From assembly GCA_027491235.1 (NCBI GenBank), contig JAIXWO010000021.1:434001-498000 (forward strand): a DNA stretch of 64,000 nucleotides. The letters are read 5' to 3'. The notes under the pieces are model-generated. The model saw only the letters and a list, made by a program, of their open reading frames with translations. It made no database searches and was not told the origin of the DNA. Both the position numbers and the translations under genes were made by a program. The first letter of the stretch is position 1; every line of letters starts with the position of its first letter. The DNA is from Sphingomonadales bacterium. GTDB lineage: Bacteria; Pseudomonadota; Alphaproteobacteria; Sphingomonadales; Sphingomonadaceae. This document shows positions 54,783-63,534 of this stretch, in pieces.

Positions 54783-55444
54783 TGCGGTTTGACGGGATCA
54801 TCTTCGACTTTGACGGCGTGCTGATTGAAAGCGAGCATGTCAGCACGCTCCATATTGCCGAACTGCTGACGTCGCTCGGTCATCCGACCAGCTATGCAGA
54901 GGCGCACACGCAGTTTGTCGGCGTCGGCGGGCCTGCCTTTGTTGAGGCGGTGGGCAATTGGATTGGTGGCGATATACCGGACGCCTTTTTTGACGCCCGC
55001 AAGGCCGAGGACGCCCGCGTGATGGCCGAAGGGCTCGATGCCGTGGATGGCGCCGTCCGCTTTGTCGAAACACTGCCGCAGGGCTTTCCGCGTGCCATCG
55101 CTTCGTCGAGCACAACCCATTGGATCCGCACGCATCTGGCGCATCTCGGCCTGTCGGATGCCTTTGGCGATCACGTCTATTCGGGCCGCGAACATGTGAC
55201 GCGGGGCAAGCCTGCGCCGGATATCTATCTCCATGCCGCCGAGGCGCTGGGGATCGACATCACACGCGCCGTCATCCTCGAAGATTCGCCTGTGGGGGCG
55301 ACCGGAGCTGTTGCGTCTGGCGCGTTCGTCATCGGGCTGGCGGCCGGCCGGCATTGCAATGACGGGCATGATGCGTTGCTTTTGGACAGGGGTGTCCATG
55401 CGGTGGCGCATAGCTTTGAGGATGTGGTGGCGCTGCTGGCCTAA
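54782..55444 (+). CDS. HAD-IA family phosphatase
   Basis: 220 residues. Motif I IIFDFDGVLIESE (Asp nucleophile), motif II IASSST, Lys in RGKPAPDIYLHAA, motif IV VILEDSPVGATGA. A four-helix cap lies between motifs I and II. Sugar-phosphate or phosphoglycolate-type phosphatase; substrate not identifiable. Start overlaps yggS stop by one base; the end overlaps convergent ribA by 4 bases. Confidence 0.92.
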   Translation: MRFDGIIFDFDGVLIESEHVSTLHIAELLTSLGHPTSYAEAHTQFVGVGGPAFVEAVGNWIGGDIPDAFFDARKAEDARVMAEGLDAVDGAVRFVETLPQGFPRAIASSSTTHWIRTHLAHLGLSDAFGDHVYSGREHVTRGKPAPDIYLHAAEALGIDITRAVILEDSPVGATGAVASGAFVIGLAAGRHCNDGHDALLLDRGVHAVAHSFEDVVALLA

Positions 55445-56496
55445 AGCGCGTGGCCGGTCCGGTCGCGCTTGGTGTCCAGATAGCGGGCATTGTGCGGATT
55501 GGGCGGCAGTTTGTGCGGGACCCGCTCGATGACCTCAACGCCCTCCGCCGCGATCCGTGCGACCTTTTCCGGATTGTTGGTCAACAGACGGATGCGATCC
55601 TGCCCGAGAAGCGTCAGCATCCGGGATGCCACCGAAAAATCGCGCGCATCAATGGCAAAGCCCAGCCGCGTATTGGCGTCGACGGTGTCAAACCCCTGAT
55701 CCTGAAGCGCATAAGCCCGCAGCTTGTTGATAAGGCCGATGCCGCGCCCTTCCTGCCGCAAATAGAGTAGGATGCCCCAACCGCTTTCGGCCATCAGGCG
55801 GAGCGCCGCATCCAGTTGCGGCCCGCAATCGCACTTCAGGCTGCCCAGCACATCGCCTGTCAGGCATTCGCTGTGCAGGCGCACCAAAGGCGGCTGACCA
55901 TTGGGGCTGCCAACCAATAGCGCGACATGCTCCAGCCCGGCTTCGGGTGTGCGGAAGGCGACGATCTCGCACTGTTCAGCTGCGGCCACCGGCAGGCGGG
56001 CACGGGCGACGATCCGCAGCCGACCAGAGGCTTCATAGCCGTCAATCTCATCAATCGAGACAGGCGTTGTCCCCGCCACCGGGCCTGTCCGCAGGAAGAA
56101 GGCCGGAAGCAATCCGGCATGCCGTGCGAGCGTCAGCGCGGCGCGTGCGGCGTCGGGCGTTTCGCAAGGGATGGCTTCAAACGGCCCCTTCATCGGGGTG
56201 GCGAGGTCCATCGCCGGATCGGCCAACGCGGTGGCTTCGGCAAGGCCGAGCCAGCTACGCCGCGCCACGAGCACAGGGGCATCGGGCACAGCAGCCTCAA
56301 TCTGGTTGGCCAGCTTCAGCGTGAAGGCGCGGCCTGCAGAAATCAGGATGTCAGCCTTGTGATCAGGATCAAAGGTGGCCAGCGATGCGCTATCTGCCGT
56401 TTCGATCGCCAGCAGAGTCACTTGCCCGCCAATGCACAAAGGCCAGCCGCGCCGGAGCGCATCAATGGCGCGTGCTGCATTGGCCGCATCGGTCAA
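55441..56496 (-). CDS. ribA: GTP cyclohydrolase II with degenerate N-terminal domain
   Basis: 351 residues. The C-terminal GTP cyclohydrolase II domain has zinc cysteines C211, C222 and C224 (SECLTGDVLGSLKCDCG), LYLRQEGRGIGL and LLTNNPEKV. The N-terminal 140 residues resemble a RibB-like (DHBP synthase) fold, but the acidic metal-binding signature of active RibB is missing, so that half is probably structural. Catalyses the first step of riboflavin synthesis. Overlaps the convergent HAD gene and xthA (ATGA). Confidence 0.92.
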   Translation of the reverse strand: MTDAANAARAIDALRRGWPLCIGGQVTLLAIETADSASLATFDPDHKADILISAGRAFTLKLANQIEAAVPDAPVLVARRSWLGLAEATALADPAMDLATPMKGPFEAIPCETPDAARAALTLARHAGLLPAFFLRTGPVAGTTPVSIDEIDGYEASGRLRIVARARLPVAAAEQCEIVAFRTPEAGLEHVALLVGSPNGQPPLVRLHSECLTGDVLGSLKCDCGPQLDAALRLMAESGWGILLYLRQEGRGIGLINKLRAYALQDQGFDTVDANTRLGFAIDARDFSVASRMLTLLGQDRIRLLTNNPEKVARIAAEGVEVIERVPHKLPPNPHNARYLDTKRDRTGHAL

Positions 56497-57287
56497 ATGC
56501 GGAACTCCGTGACGAGCGGAATATGGTCAGACGGCTTTTCCCAGCTGCGGCAGGGTTCATGAACGCGGTGGGCGATGGCCTGGGCCGCGACAGCGGGGGA
56601 GGCCCACATATGGTCGAGCCGCCGACCGCGGTCTCCGACCGTGTGGTCCTTCGCGCGGTAGCTCCACCAAGTGTAGAGCCGCTCAGGTGCGGCAATGAAA
56701 TGGCGGCCCAGATCGACCCAGCCATGGCTGGCCTGCAGCTTGCCGAGGGTTTCGATCTCGATGGGCGTGTGGCTGACGACATCGATCAGTTGTTTGTGGC
56801 TCCACACATCGGATTCGAGCGGCGCGATGTTGAAATCGCCGGTCAAGATCGTCGGGTCGCGCAGCTCTTCCGACCAGCGGATCATCCGCCCCAGAAAGTC
56901 GAGCTTCTGGCCGAATTTGGGGTTGGCCTCCCGGTCGGGCACGTCGCCGCCTGCGGGCACATAGACGTTTTCCAGCCGCCAGCCATTGGGCAGGCGCACG
57001 CCGACATGGCGCGCCTCGCCATTGTCCTGCCAGTCATGGCGCAGGTCTTCTGAAATCGGAATTTTGGACACGGTCGCCACGCCATGGTGCATCGGCTGTC
57101 CGTGGAGCACGATGTGCTTATAGCCGAGACGTTGGAACAGGTCGCGCGGGAAGACATCGTCCACCGCTTTGGTTTCCTGCAGACACAGGATGTCGGGCGC
57201 CATTTCCGTCAGGAACTTTTCGACAATGGCTTGCCGAAAGCGGACGGAGTTGATGTTCCATGTGGCAATAGAGAGTGTGTCGGCCAT
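56493..57287 (-). CDS. xthA: Exodeoxyribonuclease III
   Basis: 264 residues of the EEP nuclease fold: ATWNINSVRFR, LQETK (metal Glu), GVATVSK, LTGDFNIAP (catalytic Asp/Asn) and the C-terminal SDHIPLV (catalytic Asp-His). AP endonuclease/3'-exonuclease for base excision repair. Directly coupled upstream of ribA. Confidence 0.95.
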   Translation of the reverse strand: MADTLSIATWNINSVRFRQAIVEKFLTEMAPDILCLQETKAVDDVFPRDLFQRLGYKHIVLHGQPMHHGVATVSKIPISEDLRHDWQDNGEARHVGVRLPNGWRLENVYVPAGGDVPDREANPKFGQKLDFLGRMIRWSEELRDPTILTGDFNIAPLESDVWSHKQLIDVVSHTPIEIETLGKLQASHGWVDLGRHFIAAPERLYTWWSYRAKDHTVGDRGRRLDHMWASPAVAAQAIAHRVHEPCRSWEKPSDHIPLVTEFRI

Positions 57288-57344
57288 AGACCGGCTCTAG
57301 AGCGCGAACGCGACCCCGAAAACCCCAATATTGGCCTAAGCGTC

Positions 57345-58730
57345 TCAGGCGACGCGTAACTTGCTTCCGCCGTCTGAAACATGGCTGCGCGCAACCGACA
57401 TCCAGATGAAGAAGGGCAGCGCTTCATCGGTAAATCGGAAGATGGTGCCGGCCGCCCCCTTGGACTGTTCCAGCAGTCCCCCCAGATCTGCAATGCGCTT
57501 CAACTCGGCCAGGATGGTCGCCTCGGTCGTTTTGTCCGACAGATTGGCCTTCACATCATCGAGGATGAAGCTGCCGTCCGGCGTTGAGGCCCCGCGCGCA
57601 ATTGCGCCCAATACTGCCACATCCTTGGTGGTCAGCAGCTCCTTCTTGCGCGTGCGGGCGATGGGGGAGAGGCGGTTTTCGGCCTCTTCCACAATCTCAT
57701 CAAGGCCAAGGTTGATGTCGGGAATATCGACATCCATCCGATTGTCATTGAGCGCGTTAATCCCCGCATGATGGCAGACGAGACGCGCCAGATAAGGCGA
57801 GCCATTGCTCAACAGATCAATGGTTTCCACCGCACGCGGGCTGAACTTTACGCCGGCCTCACGCTCTCCGATATCGATGAGGGCTGCGATTTCCTTGCTG
57901 TCGAGGCGCGGCATGGGGAGGCCGACAACATTGCGGCGGATCGACGGGATATAGCCGACCAGTTCCTGCAAATTCGCTGAAACACCGGCAATGACAAGCT
58001 GGACGCGCGCGGCGCGGTCCGACAGGTTCTTGACCAGCTCGGCAATGCTCTGGCGGAAGGCGGGGTCCTGAATGCGGTCATATTCGTCGAGGATGACGAG
58101 CACGCGTGTGCCGGTGATTGTCGCGCAAATGTCGCCCAAATGGCGGGCGTCAAAGGTGCCTTCGGGCAACAGGTCCGCCAAGGTGGCGCCGCTTTCAACG
58201 TCGCGGCCGGCCGGGTTGGCGTTCTTGGTGTAAAGCATTGGGATGTCTTTGAGGACGCCCCGGAAAATCTCATCAAAGCGCGATCCAGACCCACATGACG
58301 CATAAGCGACATGGTAGCGCGATTCGCGGGCGATATCGGCAAGGATATGGACGAGCGATGTCTTGCCGATGCCGCGTTCGCCATAAAGCACGACATGCGC
58401 GCGCTGGTCTTCAAGAATGGAGATCAGGCGGACGAGCACATCAAGCCGTCCCGCAAAGCGCGCCCGGTCTGTTACCGGCTGGGCAGGGGTGAAGACTTCA
58501 TTGAGGGCAAGCCGCGCGGAGGAGAACGTAGGTCCATTGTCCTGCGGCCGGTCAATCGCTGAGGCGCGAAAGGTCGGGAAGGCGTCTTCGCCATCATTGC
58601 GACTGCGCCGACGTTTGATGGAAGCCACGTCATCCAGCGCAACCGTGCGCTCCGCCGCATCGCCATAGTCGCCGTCCATGTCGTCGCTGCGCCCGCGCAG
58701 TTTGTTCCAGATGGAGCCGAAGATTCCCAT
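57345..58730 (-). CDS. AAA/STAND-like ATPase upstream of exopolysaccharide locus
   Basis: 461 residues. Walker A GERGIGKTS (117-125), Walker B VLVILDE (210-216), sensor-like LVIAGVSANLQELVG, then a helical/winged-helix-like C-terminal region. A disordered charged N-terminus (MGIFGSIWNKLRGRSDDMDG) precedes it. It resembles ORC/STAND-type ATPases and is somewhat comparable to the ExeA-like ATPases found near exosortase loci. Transcribed away from the exopolysaccharide genes; function not known, a link to polysaccharide or protein export is inferred from location. Confidence 0.82.
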   Translation of the reverse strand: MGIFGSIWNKLRGRSDDMDGDYGDAAERTVALDDVASIKRRRSRNDGEDAFPTFRASAIDRPQDNGPTFSSARLALNEVFTPAQPVTDRARFAGRLDVLVRLISILEDQRAHVVLYGERGIGKTSLVHILADIARESRYHVAYASCGSGSRFDEIFRGVLKDIPMLYTKNANPAGRDVESGATLADLLPEGTFDARHLGDICATITGTRVLVILDEYDRIQDPAFRQSIAELVKNLSDRAARVQLVIAGVSANLQELVGYIPSIRRNVVGLPMPRLDSKEIAALIDIGEREAGVKFSPRAVETIDLLSNGSPYLARLVCHHAGINALNDNRMDVDIPDINLGLDEIVEEAENRLSPIARTRKKELLTTKDVAVLGAIARGASTPDGSFILDDVKANLSDKTTEATILAELKRIADLGGLLEQSKGAAGTIFRFTDEALPFFIWMSVARSHVSDGGSKLRVA

Positions 58731-58810
58731 GACCTGCCTCTGTTTCTATTGCTTGCTGCTGATTAGCGTGGAGCACCCAACATCATGATATCGGGCGAAT
58801 TAATTAAAAT

Positions 58811-59056
58811 TCAGGATCGTCCGGCGAAGGGCTTGAGCACGTACCAGCAGTAGACGAGCGCGCCTGCGATCATCGCAATTGCAATGGCATCATAGCCGTT
58901 ATTGCCAAATTGGTTGGCCACCGCGCAGGCAATGGCGGGCGGGAAGTAACTGATCAATGAATCCTCAACTTCTGAGTCGCCTACGGACCGCTGAAGAAAA
59001 AGGACAACGATGCCTGCAAAGATGGCAACTGTAATCCAGTCATAAGGTGTCTGCAT
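58811..59056 (-). CDS. Small membrane protein, likely XrtV-system accessory protein
   Basis: 81 residues (MQTPYDWITVAIFAGIVVLF start at ATG 59056, preceded by GGAG at 9 bases). Three hydrophobic segments (about 7-24, 37-53 with AIACAVANQFGNNG, 56-75) and a basic C-terminus (KPFAGRS). I recall a small family of this shape annotated as XrtV sorting system accessory protein; the exosortase gene at 63535 supports this. A longer in-frame start at 59194 adds a Cys-rich, non-membrane N-terminus without a ribosome site. Confidence 0.72.
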   Translation of the reverse strand: MQTPYDWITVAIFAGIVVLFLQRSVGDSEVEDSLISYFPPAIACAVANQFGNNGYDAIAIAMIAGALVYCWYVLKPFAGRS

Positions 59057-59302
59057 TGAACTTTGCTCCATTGCCCAGACAATGGAGTGCCCCCAGTTGT
59101 CCGCATCGCCTTCTTTAGTGCGCTCTATCATAGGTCGAAATGGCGGATCATTGCAGGTTAAACATTGTTCATGATGTGAGGTGAGCCGACGCAATTTCGG
59201 CCGTTACTATAGCTTGAGATCGCGTGGTTCCATTGCCTTACATCCAATATGGCGATAACTCCCCGCCACTTGGCCACGTGCCGACGAGGGAGAATCGGGA
59301 TC

Positions 59303-60583
59303 ATGATCAGTCGCATCACGCGCTTTGGGCGTTTGCGTGCAGGGCCGCGCGCCGGAGTTCACACCGCGCGCACCGGCATCGCAATTCTGGCAACATTCCT
59401 TGCCGGACAGGCGCGGGCGCAAGGTCCGGCGGATGCCCGGGATGAGCGCCAGATGGACATCGGATTTGATGTGTCGGGCACGTATGACAGCGATGCTTTG
59501 CGCGGCGACACGATTCGCAATGTGCGCCCGGATGCCGCCAAAGAAGATTTCCGAATCTCGCCGCGCGTAACAGCGGATATTGTGGCGCCCATCGGCCGGC
59601 AGAGCGCCTTCCTCAACGGGCAGGTTGGCTATGTTTTCCACCAGAATAACGGGTTCCTCGACCGCGAAGCGATCAATGGACAGGGCGGCTTCCGCCTGCG
59701 CGCCATCAAGGGATGCGTCACGACATTCACCGGCCGCTATCTGCAGCAGCAGAGCGACCTGTACGACATCGTTGACGGACTGGATCCGACCAATGTTGAA
59801 AAGATTGGCGGTATTTCGGCCGAAATGGGCTGCCAGAGCGCAAGTGGGCTGGCGCCGTCGCTCAGTATCGGGCGCACCCGCGCCAAGAACAGCTCGCTCG
59901 TCCGTCAGGTCAATGAATATGTGAATGACAATGCCATGGCTTCGCTGGGCTATTCCCGCCCGCAGCTGGGCACGGTGTCTGTCTATGCGACGGCTGCGAA
60001 GTCGCGCTATCCGCTGCGTGTGGCGCTCCTTCCCGGCGCTCCGGCAGACGGGGCGAATGTCTATTCTGCAGGCGTTGGCTATGAACGGCAGATCGGGACG
60101 CGCCTCTCCGGCAAGGCCAATATTGGCTATACCCGTGTCGATCCGCGTCTGCCCGGCACGCCCGATTTCAAGGGCGCCAGCTGGGACGTTAATCTGACGT
60201 ATGACAGCCGCAACCGCTTTCGCGGGACGGTGAGCTTTGCGCGCGCGGTGGAGCAATCCAACCTTTTGGGCGACACCTATGGCATCAACACGTCGCTGCG
60301 CGTCAATGGGGACTATGCCTTTAATGACCGCTTCCGGCTTTCCGCCGGAGCGGCGTATGTCCGCAGAAAACAGCAGCAATCCCCGCTATTTCAATTACCA
60401 AACTTTAACTCGCGGGACCGCACCATCAGCGTTTATTCCAGACTGACGGCGGGCAATGTCGGCCCAGTGGGAATCGCCTTCGATGCCAGCCGTGAGCACC
60501 GCAAGTCCGTGGTGCCGATTTTTAACTACGGGTCCACCCGGTTCGGCGTCACTGCCACATTCAGATGGGGGCGCGGCCGGTAG
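59303..60583 (+). CDS. Outer-membrane beta-barrel protein of exopolysaccharide locus
   Basis: 426 residues with a long signal peptide (basic N-terminus, then TGIAILATFLAGQARA). The rest is a series of amphipathic strands (FDVSGTYDSDALRGD, AFLNGQVGYVFHQNNG, ASLGYSRPQLGTVSVYATA, FGVTATFRWG), a barrel of roughly 16 strands as found next to polysaccharide export genes in sphingomonads. The C-terminus is not a Phe. First gene of the operon; likely helps polymer passage through the outer membrane. ATG 59303 chosen as the start of the signal peptide. Confidence 0.83.
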   Translation: MISRITRFGRLRAGPRAGVHTARTGIAILATFLAGQARAQGPADARDERQMDIGFDVSGTYDSDALRGDTIRNVRPDAAKEDFRISPRVTADIVAPIGRQSAFLNGQVGYVFHQNNGFLDREAINGQGGFRLRAIKGCVTTFTGRYLQQQSDLYDIVDGLDPTNVEKIGGISAEMGCQSASGLAPSLSIGRTRAKNSSLVRQVNEYVNDNAMASLGYSRPQLGTVSVYATAAKSRYPLRVALLPGAPADGANVYSAGVGYERQIGTRLSGKANIGYTRVDPRLPGTPDFKGASWDVNLTYDSRNRFRGTVSFARAVEQSNLLGDTYGINTSLRVNGDYAFNDRFRLSAGAAYVRRKQQQSPLFQLPNFNSRDRTISVYSRLTAGNVGPVGIAFDASREHRKSVVPIFNYGSTRFGVTATFRWGRGR

Positions 60584-60607
60584 GACAAAACAGGGGTTAG
60601 GTCTGTG

Positions 60608-61471
60608 ATGACGAGTGCAAAGCGTTTCCTCCTGTCGGTTCTGGCGGTCTTCGCCTTGCCGGCCGTCTCGATAGCCCAGACCGCCGCACCTGCCCCGACG
60701 GTTGCTCCGGCCACCGTCACGTCGGTGCCTGTCGCGCCGTCCACCGCCACGCCCGCGCCGGCCCCGTCCGCAGACGAGGGCTATATCATCGGCCCGGAAG
60801 ACGTGATTGAAGTGAACGTCCTTGGCCAACCGGAATTCCGCACCCAGGCCCGCGTCGAATCGGATGGGTCCATCGCTTTGCCCTTCCTTGGCAAGCAGCA
60901 GGTGAACGGGCAAACGCCGTTGACGCTGGCGGCGGCCGTTTCGTCCCGGTTGAAAGCAGGCGGCTATTACACCAACCCTGTCGCCACGGTTACGGTCACC
61001 TCCTTTGCCAGCCGCTATGTCATCGTGTTGGGGGAAGTGGCACAGCCCGGCCTCCAGCCGGTCAACCGCTCCTACCGCGTGTCTGAAATCATCGCGCGCT
61101 CCGGCGGCATCAAGCCAAGCGGGGCCCCTGTTGTGATCGTCCGGCGCGTCAATGGGCAGGAACTCAAGCTCGATTTCAAAAAGCTCGCCATGGGCTCGGA
61201 CGCAGATGATCCCGCCGTTTATCCGGGTGACAAGATCTTCGTGCCGGAGGCTGAAACCTTCTTCATCTATGGTCAGGTCAACGCGCCCGGTACCTTTGTG
61301 ATCCAGGAAGACATGACAGTGCGCAAGGCACTCGCCCGCGCCGGTGGCCTCACCTCGCTCGGCAGTGACAAGCGGGTTCAGGTGTTCCGCAACGGACAGC
61401 CGACAAAGGTGTCACTCGAAAGCAAGGTCGGATCTGGCGACGTGATCGTGGTCGGTGAGCGTCTCTTCTGA
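60608..61471 (+). CDS. Wza-like polysaccharide export protein (non-lipidated)
   Basis: 287 residues. A signal peptide (LPAVSIAQ) without a lipobox Cys is followed by a Pro/Ala/Thr-rich linker (about 24-58), the poly-export domain (YIIGPEDVIEVNVLGQPEF, VESDGSIALPFLG) and two SLBB-type domains (YVIVLGEVAQPG; FFIYGQVNAPGTF). It lacks the C-terminal helix that forms the Wza outer-membrane channel, so the barrel protein upstream may provide the pore. ATG 60608 follows a weak TAGGT; GTG 60605 is adjacent. Confidence 0.9.
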   Translation: MTSAKRFLLSVLAVFALPAVSIAQTAAPAPTVAPATVTSVPVAPSTATPAPAPSADEGYIIGPEDVIEVNVLGQPEFRTQARVESDGSIALPFLGKQQVNGQTPLTLAAAVSSRLKAGGYYTNPVATVTVTSFASRYVIVLGEVAQPGLQPVNRSYRVSEIIARSGGIKPSGAPVVIVRRVNGQELKLDFKKLAMGSDADDPAVYPGDKIFVPEAETFFIYGQVNAPGTFVIQEDMTVRKALARAGGLTSLGSDKRVQVFRNGQPTKVSLESKVGSGDVIVVGERLF

Positions 61472-61499
61472 CGCGCCGATAGAACAGGGAAATTAAATT

Positions 61500-62867
61500 A
61501 TGAGCCTCATCCAGTTTCTTCGGATGCTTTACGCACGGCGGATGATCGTGCTCGCGACCCTGCTCAGCTGTCTGATCACGGCCACGCTGACGGCGTTCAT
61601 CCTGCCGCCCCGCTATGAAGCGCAGGCGCGCCTCATGCTCGACGTGCTGAAGCCCGATCCTGTGACCGGTCAGGTCATGTCGAACAATTTCATGCGTGCC
61701 TATACGGTGACCCAGATCGAAATGATCAAAGGAACTGCCGTGGCCGGACGCGTCGTGGATCAGCTCGGCTGGGCCAATGATCCCGCAATGCTCGCGCGCT
61801 ATGAAAAGGAAAACACCGATCCCGGCGCCGATGCGCGCATGTGGCTCGCCCGTCAGGTGAGCGACAACATCAAGGCCAATGTCCTTGATGGCAGCAACAT
61901 CCTCGAGATCGTTTATGACGGCCCATCGGCCGAAGCCGCCAAGCAGATGACGGACCTGATCCGCCAGTCTTACAAAGACGAAGCGCTGGATGCGAAGCGC
62001 AAATCCGCGGGCGAAGATGCGGACTGGTTCCGCATTCAGGCGGCCAAGGCCAAGAAGGCGCTCGAAGTCGCCGAAGCAGAGCGTACGGCTTACGCCAAGG
62101 CGAACAACATCGTGCTGCAGCCGGGCAATATGGACCTTGAAAGTTCCAAGCTGGCCACGCTGAGCCAGCAAAGCGCAGCGGCAGTGGCGGCACCGTCCAT
62201 CGTTGGCGGCGCGGCCATCAACCCGGCGCAGGCGCAGCTGGAAACGATCAACCAGCAACTGGCGCAGGCCGCCGCGACGCTGGGGCCAAACCACCCGACC
62301 TATCAGGCGCTGCTTCGCCAGAAGAAGCTGTATGAATCCTTCGCAGCCAAATCCGGCGGCCCCTCGGCGGTCGGCGGAGGAGCGGCGGCCATCGAAAGCG
62401 CCTTTGAGCGTCAGCGCGCCCGCGTTGTCGGAGACCGGGATAAGGTCGATCAGCTCCAGCGCATGGAAAATGATGTGGCCCTGAAGCGTGATCAGTATCT
62501 GAAGTCGGCACAGCGCTTTGCTGATCTCCGGCTTGAAGCGGATACGACCAACGCGCAAATCACGGATCTTGGGCCGACGACCGGTTCCACAAAGCCGTCC
62601 TTCCCCAACCGTCCGTTGATCATCGGGTCGGCCATTGCCTCGGGCCTTGGTCTGGGCATTTTGCTGGCGCTGCTGGTGGAACTGCTCAACCGTCGTGTGC
62701 GCAGCGAAGATGATCTGGCGGGTGCTGCGTCGGCGCCCGTCTTTGCGACTGTGGGTGCAAATCAGCGCAGCTGGTTCATGCGCCGGATTGTCGATTTTCT
62801 TGAAGGTCGGCGCAAAGCCAAGGATCCCGGCGCCGCCGGAGACTATTCGCCGGAGGCCGCAGAATGA
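61500..62867 (+). CDS. Wzz-like chain-length determinant protein
   Basis: 455 residues. A first membrane helix (about 16-36) follows a short cytoplasmic N-terminus; the periplasmic part is a long coiled-coil (ADWFRIQAAKAKKALEVAEAE; INQQLAQAAATLGPNHPTY); a second helix near 377-400 (IIGSAIASGLGLGILLALL) returns to the cytoplasm. Matches GumC/Wzc N-terminal type proteins that set polymer length and dock with a CpsD-type ATPase encoded next (ATGA overlap). Confidence 0.92.
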   Translation: MSLIQFLRMLYARRMIVLATLLSCLITATLTAFILPPRYEAQARLMLDVLKPDPVTGQVMSNNFMRAYTVTQIEMIKGTAVAGRVVDQLGWANDPAMLARYEKENTDPGADARMWLARQVSDNIKANVLDGSNILEIVYDGPSAEAAKQMTDLIRQSYKDEALDAKRKSAGEDADWFRIQAAKAKKALEVAEAERTAYAKANNIVLQPGNMDLESSKLATLSQQSAAAVAAPSIVGGAAINPAQAQLETINQQLAQAAATLGPNHPTYQALLRQKKLYESFAAKSGGPSAVGGGAAAIESAFERQRARVVGDRDKVDQLQRMENDVALKRDQYLKSAQRFADLRLEADTTNAQITDLGPTTGSTKPSFPNRPLIIGSAIASGLGLGILLALLVELLNRRVRSEDDLAGAASAPVFATVGANQRSWFMRRIVDFLEGRRKAKDPGAAGDYSPEAAE

Positions 62868-63532
62868 ACGACACCGCAACACTTGAACCGCAGGTTCTGT
62901 CCCGCCGCACCTCCGCCTTGCTGGTGGTTGACCCCTCCAGCATGCAGGCAGAAGCCCTGCGCGGCCTGCGCACCCGCGTGATTGCACAGCATGTCCGCGA
63001 AGGACGGCGGGCGATCGCGGTCTGCACCGCCAATGAAGGCGCGGGCTGCACCTTCATCGCGACCAACCTTGCCATTGCCATGGCGCAGATTGGGGTGAAG
63101 ACCGTTCTGGTCGATACCGATCTGCGCGGCGGGACGGTTGGGCACGTGTTCGATTGTCCGGCAGACCGCCCGGGGCTTGGGGTTTTTCTGTCGAATGACA
63201 AGGTGCGGTATAATGACATCGTTGAGAGTGATGTCATTCCAGATCTGTCGATCATCCCGGCAGGGCCACCGTCGGACAACGCACAGGAATTGCTGTCCTC
63301 AGCGCGCTTTGCGGCCTTTGTCGGCCAGTTGCTGCGGGAATATGATCTGGCCATTTTTGACACGACCCCGTCCAACACCTGCACGGATGCGCAGCGTGTG
63401 GCGACGGTCGTCGGCTACAGCCTGATCGTTGCACATAAGGACGAAACTTACTTCGACGACGTCAAAGCCCTGGCTGAGCTTTTGCGCGCAGATAAGTCGG
63501 TCATCGTCGGCACTGTCCTGAACGACTTTTGA
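62864..63532 (+). CDS. CpsD/BY-kinase-like ATPase with degenerate Walker A
   Basis: 222 residues. Fold as in CpsD/Wzc-C tyrosine autokinases: VVDPSSMQAEALRGLRTRV, Walker A' VLVDTDLRGG and Walker B DLAIFDTTPSNT. The P-loop reads ANEGAGCTF, so Cys62 is where the invariant Lys belongs. No Tyr-rich C-terminal tail is present. Probably a non-kinase regulator of the Wzz partner, or an enzyme with altered nucleotide use. Coupled to the Wzz gene by ATGA. Confidence 0.9.
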   Translation: MNDTATLEPQVLSRRTSALLVVDPSSMQAEALRGLRTRVIAQHVREGRRAIAVCTANEGAGCTFIATNLAIAMAQIGVKTVLVDTDLRGGTVGHVFDCPADRPGLGVFLSNDKVRYNDIVESDVIPDLSIIPAGPPSDNAQELLSSARFAAFVGQLLREYDLAIFDTTPSNTCTDAQRVATVVGYSLIVAHKDETYFDDVKALAELLRADKSVIVGTVLNDF

Positions 63533-63534
63533 TC

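Noticed and set aside
55441-56496. ribA as a bifunctional RibBA fusion
   Set aside because: The N-terminal half has the approximate size of a small RibB-like domain, but the acidic metal site expected of active DHBP synthase is not visible, so only GTP cyclohydrolase II is assigned.
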